From Epiperipatus broadwayi (lineage: Eukaryota > Onychophora > Udeonychophora > Euonychophora > Peripatidae): DNA of 64,000 nt. The notes beneath the pieces were generated by a model. The model was not told the origin of the DNA. It made no database searches and was given only the letters and a program-made list of their open reading frames with translations. Positions 61,308 through 64,000 of this stretch are shown one piece after another; the first letter of the stretch is position 1, and each line of letters starts with the position of its first letter. Both the position numbers and the translations under genes were made by a program. The stretch spans positions 868,989 through 932,988 of the forward strand of contig JAQFVV010000273.1 of NCBI GenBank assembly GCA_028023455.1, read 5' to 3'.

Positions 61308-61460
61308 CCATGTTAAAAACTTTTAATATTAATATACTGATGTTTCGACTTGGTCACACAAGCCATCCACAGAGTTATAAAAGGTAGAAAGACGGTTGTA
61401 GAGGCACTACAATCACTGATTTGAATAAAATGTTAAAATTCCACCAATAGCAAAAAATGT
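61287..61460 (-). repeat. PLE pseudo-LTR, 5' copy
   Basis: Direct repeat partner of 58784-58957. It contains the ATG used by the ORF (61307) and presumably the promoter, as pLTRs of Penelope elements do; the promoter itself cannot be seen from sequence. Confidence 0.9.
61337..61373 (-). ncRNA. Hammerhead-like ribozyme motif (5' pLTR copy)
   Basis: Minus strand: CTGTGGAT, helix GGCTTG-TGTGAC-CAAGTC, then GAAAC-ATCAG. Helix II is longer than in the 3' copy (six pairs with one G-U). The GTC before the cleavage point is ATC here; hammerheads accept NUH sites, so ATC is allowed. CUGAUGA is degraded as in the other copy. Confidence 0.5.
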
Positions 61461-61600
61461 CAATTATATATATATGAAGGAAGAGAGAGTTGTATGTGTT
61501 ATTTATACAGAAAATATATAGAGTAAATACTTAAAATGATAAACAATATTTACAGCTTGAAATAATATATATATGAAGAGAGAGATATGTATTTGTTCGG
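61461..61600. repeat. Diverged tandem repeat flanking the PLE, about 100-bp period
   Basis: 'tatatatgaaggaagagag' at 61469 recurs as 'tatatatgaagagagag' at 61568. The stretch between (ttatacagaaaatat ... aatatttacagcttgaa) resembles 58699-58770 on the other side of the PLE. Confidence 0.6.
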
Positions 61601-62500
61601 GAAAGAGAGAAAAAAACATTTCATTATAAAGAAATAATTGTGTCCAAAAAAACTTTTGAAATTAGTCAAATCTTTAGGTTTAAATTAACAATTAAAAAAA
61701 GAAAATAAATAAATAATAGTATTTATATATTATATATACCAAGTGACATAGAAAAAAATATGTACAAGAGTTTTATATGTAAATGATCAACTTCATCATT
61801 ATTTTCGTGATTAGGTTACCTTATTTTATGAAGTATTTTTTAAAGAAATCTTATTTATATAACTACATTATTAACATTAATATCTTTACAATGTTAAAAT
61901 GGATGAAATATGTACATAAATAGGTAGATAAAGTAATAGAAGTGTTAACATTTTTGCAATCACAATTTAACATCCTCTCCATTTACACATATTAATGAAT
62001 ATTACTGATAATTTATCAAACAATTATTAGCCACATTAAACCCAGTTAGAAGATTTATTTTTATAAAAAAAAATCCAACAAAATAGCTATTGTAGGTTAA
62101 TAAAAAAACTTGTATAGCCTCTGGTATTATCAATTAGTAGTAATTGAAAGTTTCTTAGCAATGTCAAAAGCTAAAAGTTTATCTCTGTTTTCATGGATAT
62201 ATTTTCTTAATTTGTATTCATCATTATAAAAACAATCCATTGAAATCTTTAATTCAACAAACACACGCACACATATATATATATTGTAATGGTAAGAAAT
62301 GCATGGCGATTAAATGTTAAGGAAATAACTGAATAAATACAAATCTTGAAAATGAGGAAAAAACAGCAACTTCTAAAAACCATTATACATTATTCTAGCA
62401 CAGTTGTGTGTGTGGTGCAATTGTCCTCAAAGCTGTAAAGTGTTGTTACAAAATAGGTAAATAAAAATGAACAAGCTGAGCACTTTCAAAGAATCTTGCC
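61601..62500. other. AT-rich, no gene recognised
   Basis: Nothing coding seen. Confidence 0.45.
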
Positions 62501-62549
62501 TTTGTAATCATAACTTGGCTGCTAATATATTTAATGATATGCAAATATG

Positions 62550-63360
62550 CTAATTATGCTAGACATTCCATTTCTTTGATAAAGCATAGCACATTTTCTT
62601 CCTGTTTATGGCATCTTTGTCTCTTGAGATGAAGAAGGCATCTTTGATTTTTTTTAAGGTCATGTCTCTCTCTACACATGACTATGGGATTGTCTGAAAT
62701 ACACTCATGGTGACTTGTATTCTAATGCTGAAAAAAAACTGAATTGGTAGAATGATCATTGAGATCTCGATTGTATGAATATTTATGTTGTGCTAATCGC
62801 ATGGACAATGATGCTCTACTTTCTTCATAATATGTGCCTTGACAGTTATTGTTGGAGCAAACAATATTATATACTGTATGGGGTCTGTAAAAGTGGAGTT
62901 TGGTTTTTAGTATTGTTAATTAAATTGTTGGAGTTTGGGGGGGGGTCAGAAGCAAAGCTGATTTTTGTTGTTGAGGATGGTATGCCATTTATTTTGTAAA
63001 TTGGAGATGTATGGTAGCAATAATCTGGGTTTATATTGTGTAATGTGGGTGTTAAGCTGTTTATTCTGAACATGTAAGATTCTTTTGTCAACAGTAGACT
63101 GCCTGAATGCTAAATTCAATAAACTATCTCTGTATTTTGCTACATTTGCTTTTGTATTTGCCTCAATTTTACCTAATGGCCTGTTTCTGTGCAAAAAAAG
63201 ACGCTAAGCCAGACAATTTATGGTCTATTGGTGCATTAGACTGGGGGTGTATATGGCATCTGATCTCCAATGGTTTGATGACCATACTCTGATGGCAGTG
63301 GTTGTTTTCTCTTTCTGTGTTAAATGTCACTAATATTAGATTGATATAAGATTTATTCAT
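62550..63360 (-). pseudogene. Penelope-like element relic (linker and GIY-YIG endonuclease)
   Basis: Minus strand. 63169-63360 holds HPQSNAPIDHKLSGLASFF, the PLE linker 'H..SN.P.SHKLA....L.HR'. 62946-63194 continues LGKIEANTKANVAKYRDSLL and PYISNLQNKWHTILNN. From about 62880 a frame-shifted endonuclease follows: VYNIVCSNNNCQGTYYEE (GIY-YIG core, with the final Gly now Glu), SRASLSMRLAQHKYSYNRD (Arg and His of the R..H region), then SVFFQH and HECISDNPIVMCRERHDL. Frameshifts and at least one stop make it inactive. The linker type differs from that of the intact PLE at 58.8-61.5 kb, so it is another PLE lineage. Confidence 0.75.
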
Positions 63361-64000
63361 TTATATCAGGTTTTAGATGTCAATATAGTCAATATTTTTA
63401 CTGGAATACCTGCTTTAAATAAAAATATTACAAAATATGTAAAAACTATTTACTAAAATGAAATATAAAAACAAAACAAACAATTGCCTGGGTATTATTT
63501 AAACATTTGATGGGCACCTACAACAATGATTTTCATGTCATTTTATTACAAAAATTTATTTTTATACATAGTTATATAATATTTAAATATAAGTATATTG
63601 TTTATATTGAACTTAAATAATTAGAAGAGATTTGAACTCAGATTTTGAAGTTTTCTACAGTTATATAATTTATTCCATACAACTGATTGTATATATGTGT
63701 GGAAAATTGTGATGTGGACCAACTGATGAGTGCTGGTTCAGAACAAAATATGCACATTGGTGATCATTTATCTTTTTACATGTATGTGGTCATACATATC
63801 AGATGTAAAGGATGGAGAGGATATCTGTAGTGAGCTTGAAAGACTGAGTTCAAATTCCTTATATATATATATATATATATATGAAAATAATAAATATATT
63901 AACTAACTAAAAGAAATATAAATAGCAATAAAAACAAACACAAATACTTCTCTACACAGCCACTTTAACATATCTGATGAAATGCAGTCTTCTGGTTGAA
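63361..64000. other. AT-rich, no gene; TA run
   Basis: TA run at about 63860-63882. No gene recognised up to the window end. Confidence 0.5.

Larger units (their letters stand above)
58784..61460 (-). mobile_element. Nearly intact Penelope-like element with two pLTRs
   Basis: About 2.68 kb: 5' pLTR (61287-61460), ORF (58980-61307), 3' pLTR (58784-58957). It stands in a TA run: 'attatatatata' lies at the left edge and 'aattatatatata' at the right, which may be its target duplication. The flanks (58699-58780 and 61500-61580) also resemble each other, so it seems to have entered an old tandem repeat. It is the only element here with an unbroken enzyme, so it could have been active recently; the 4.6% pLTR divergence limits how recently if the pLTRs were identical at insertion, which is not guaranteed for PLEs. 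Confidence 0.9.

Overview
This window looks like repeat-dominated DNA from an animal, very probably an invertebrate. It is strongly A+T rich and full of homopolymers and microsatellites. It carries tRNA-derived SINEs, a hAT-type non-autonomous transposon, several LINE relics, a Gypsy-like relic and many Penelope-like elements (PLEs). I find no host gene, and nothing bacterial such as operons or Shine-Dalgarno-led ORFs. The species cannot be decided from sequence alone; a mollusc, arachnid or cnidarian would all fit.

Layout. 1-2.2 kb: AT-rich, with a 68-base poly-C run. 2.2-5.0 kb: a decayed CR1/Jockey-type LINE (minus) broken by TA and AAT microsatellites. 5.8-6.1 kb: a hAT MITE with a perfect 8-bp target duplication. 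7.2-7.5 kb: a 308-bp retroposed element with internal inverted repeats and an 11-bp target duplication. 8.6-8.9 kb: a PLE reverse-transcriptase relic. 10.2-12.7 kb: an old segmental duplication. 15.4-15.8 kb: a GATA array. 17-19.1 kb: a PLE 3' relic and an unrecognised coding-like segment between inverted repeats. 19.8 kb: a SINE. 22.9-24.0 kb: a PLE relic with an inverted tail. 25.2-26.6 kb: an RTE-like LINE relic. 27.2-30.5 kb: an I/R1-type LINE (minus) abutting a Gypsy gag relic (30.5-31.4 kb). 31.9-32.2 kb: a 108-bp minisatellite. 36.1-37.9 kb: a Gypsy pol relic. 38.0-38.7 kb: a LINE endonuclease relic. 42.7-44.1 kb: an unrecognised coding-like region with a homologue at 54.8-55.4 kb. 49.2-50.8 kb: two head-to-head PLE relics, one hit by a nested 93-bp element. 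50.9-53.0 kb: a possible solo LTR. 53.1-53.5 kb: a foldback element. 58.8-61.5 kb: a nearly intact PLE. 62.5-63.4 kb: another PLE relic.

The PLE at 58784-61460 is the only gene-sized intact product. It encodes a 775-residue reverse transcriptase plus GIY-YIG endonuclease between two 174-bp direct repeats, and each repeat carries a hammerhead-like motif in the sense orientation. Everything else coding-like is decayed. The most noteworthy features are the number and varied arrangement of PLE copies, a tRNA-shaped SINE family with an extended acceptor stem, and an unrecognised coding-like repeat family present in two copies.
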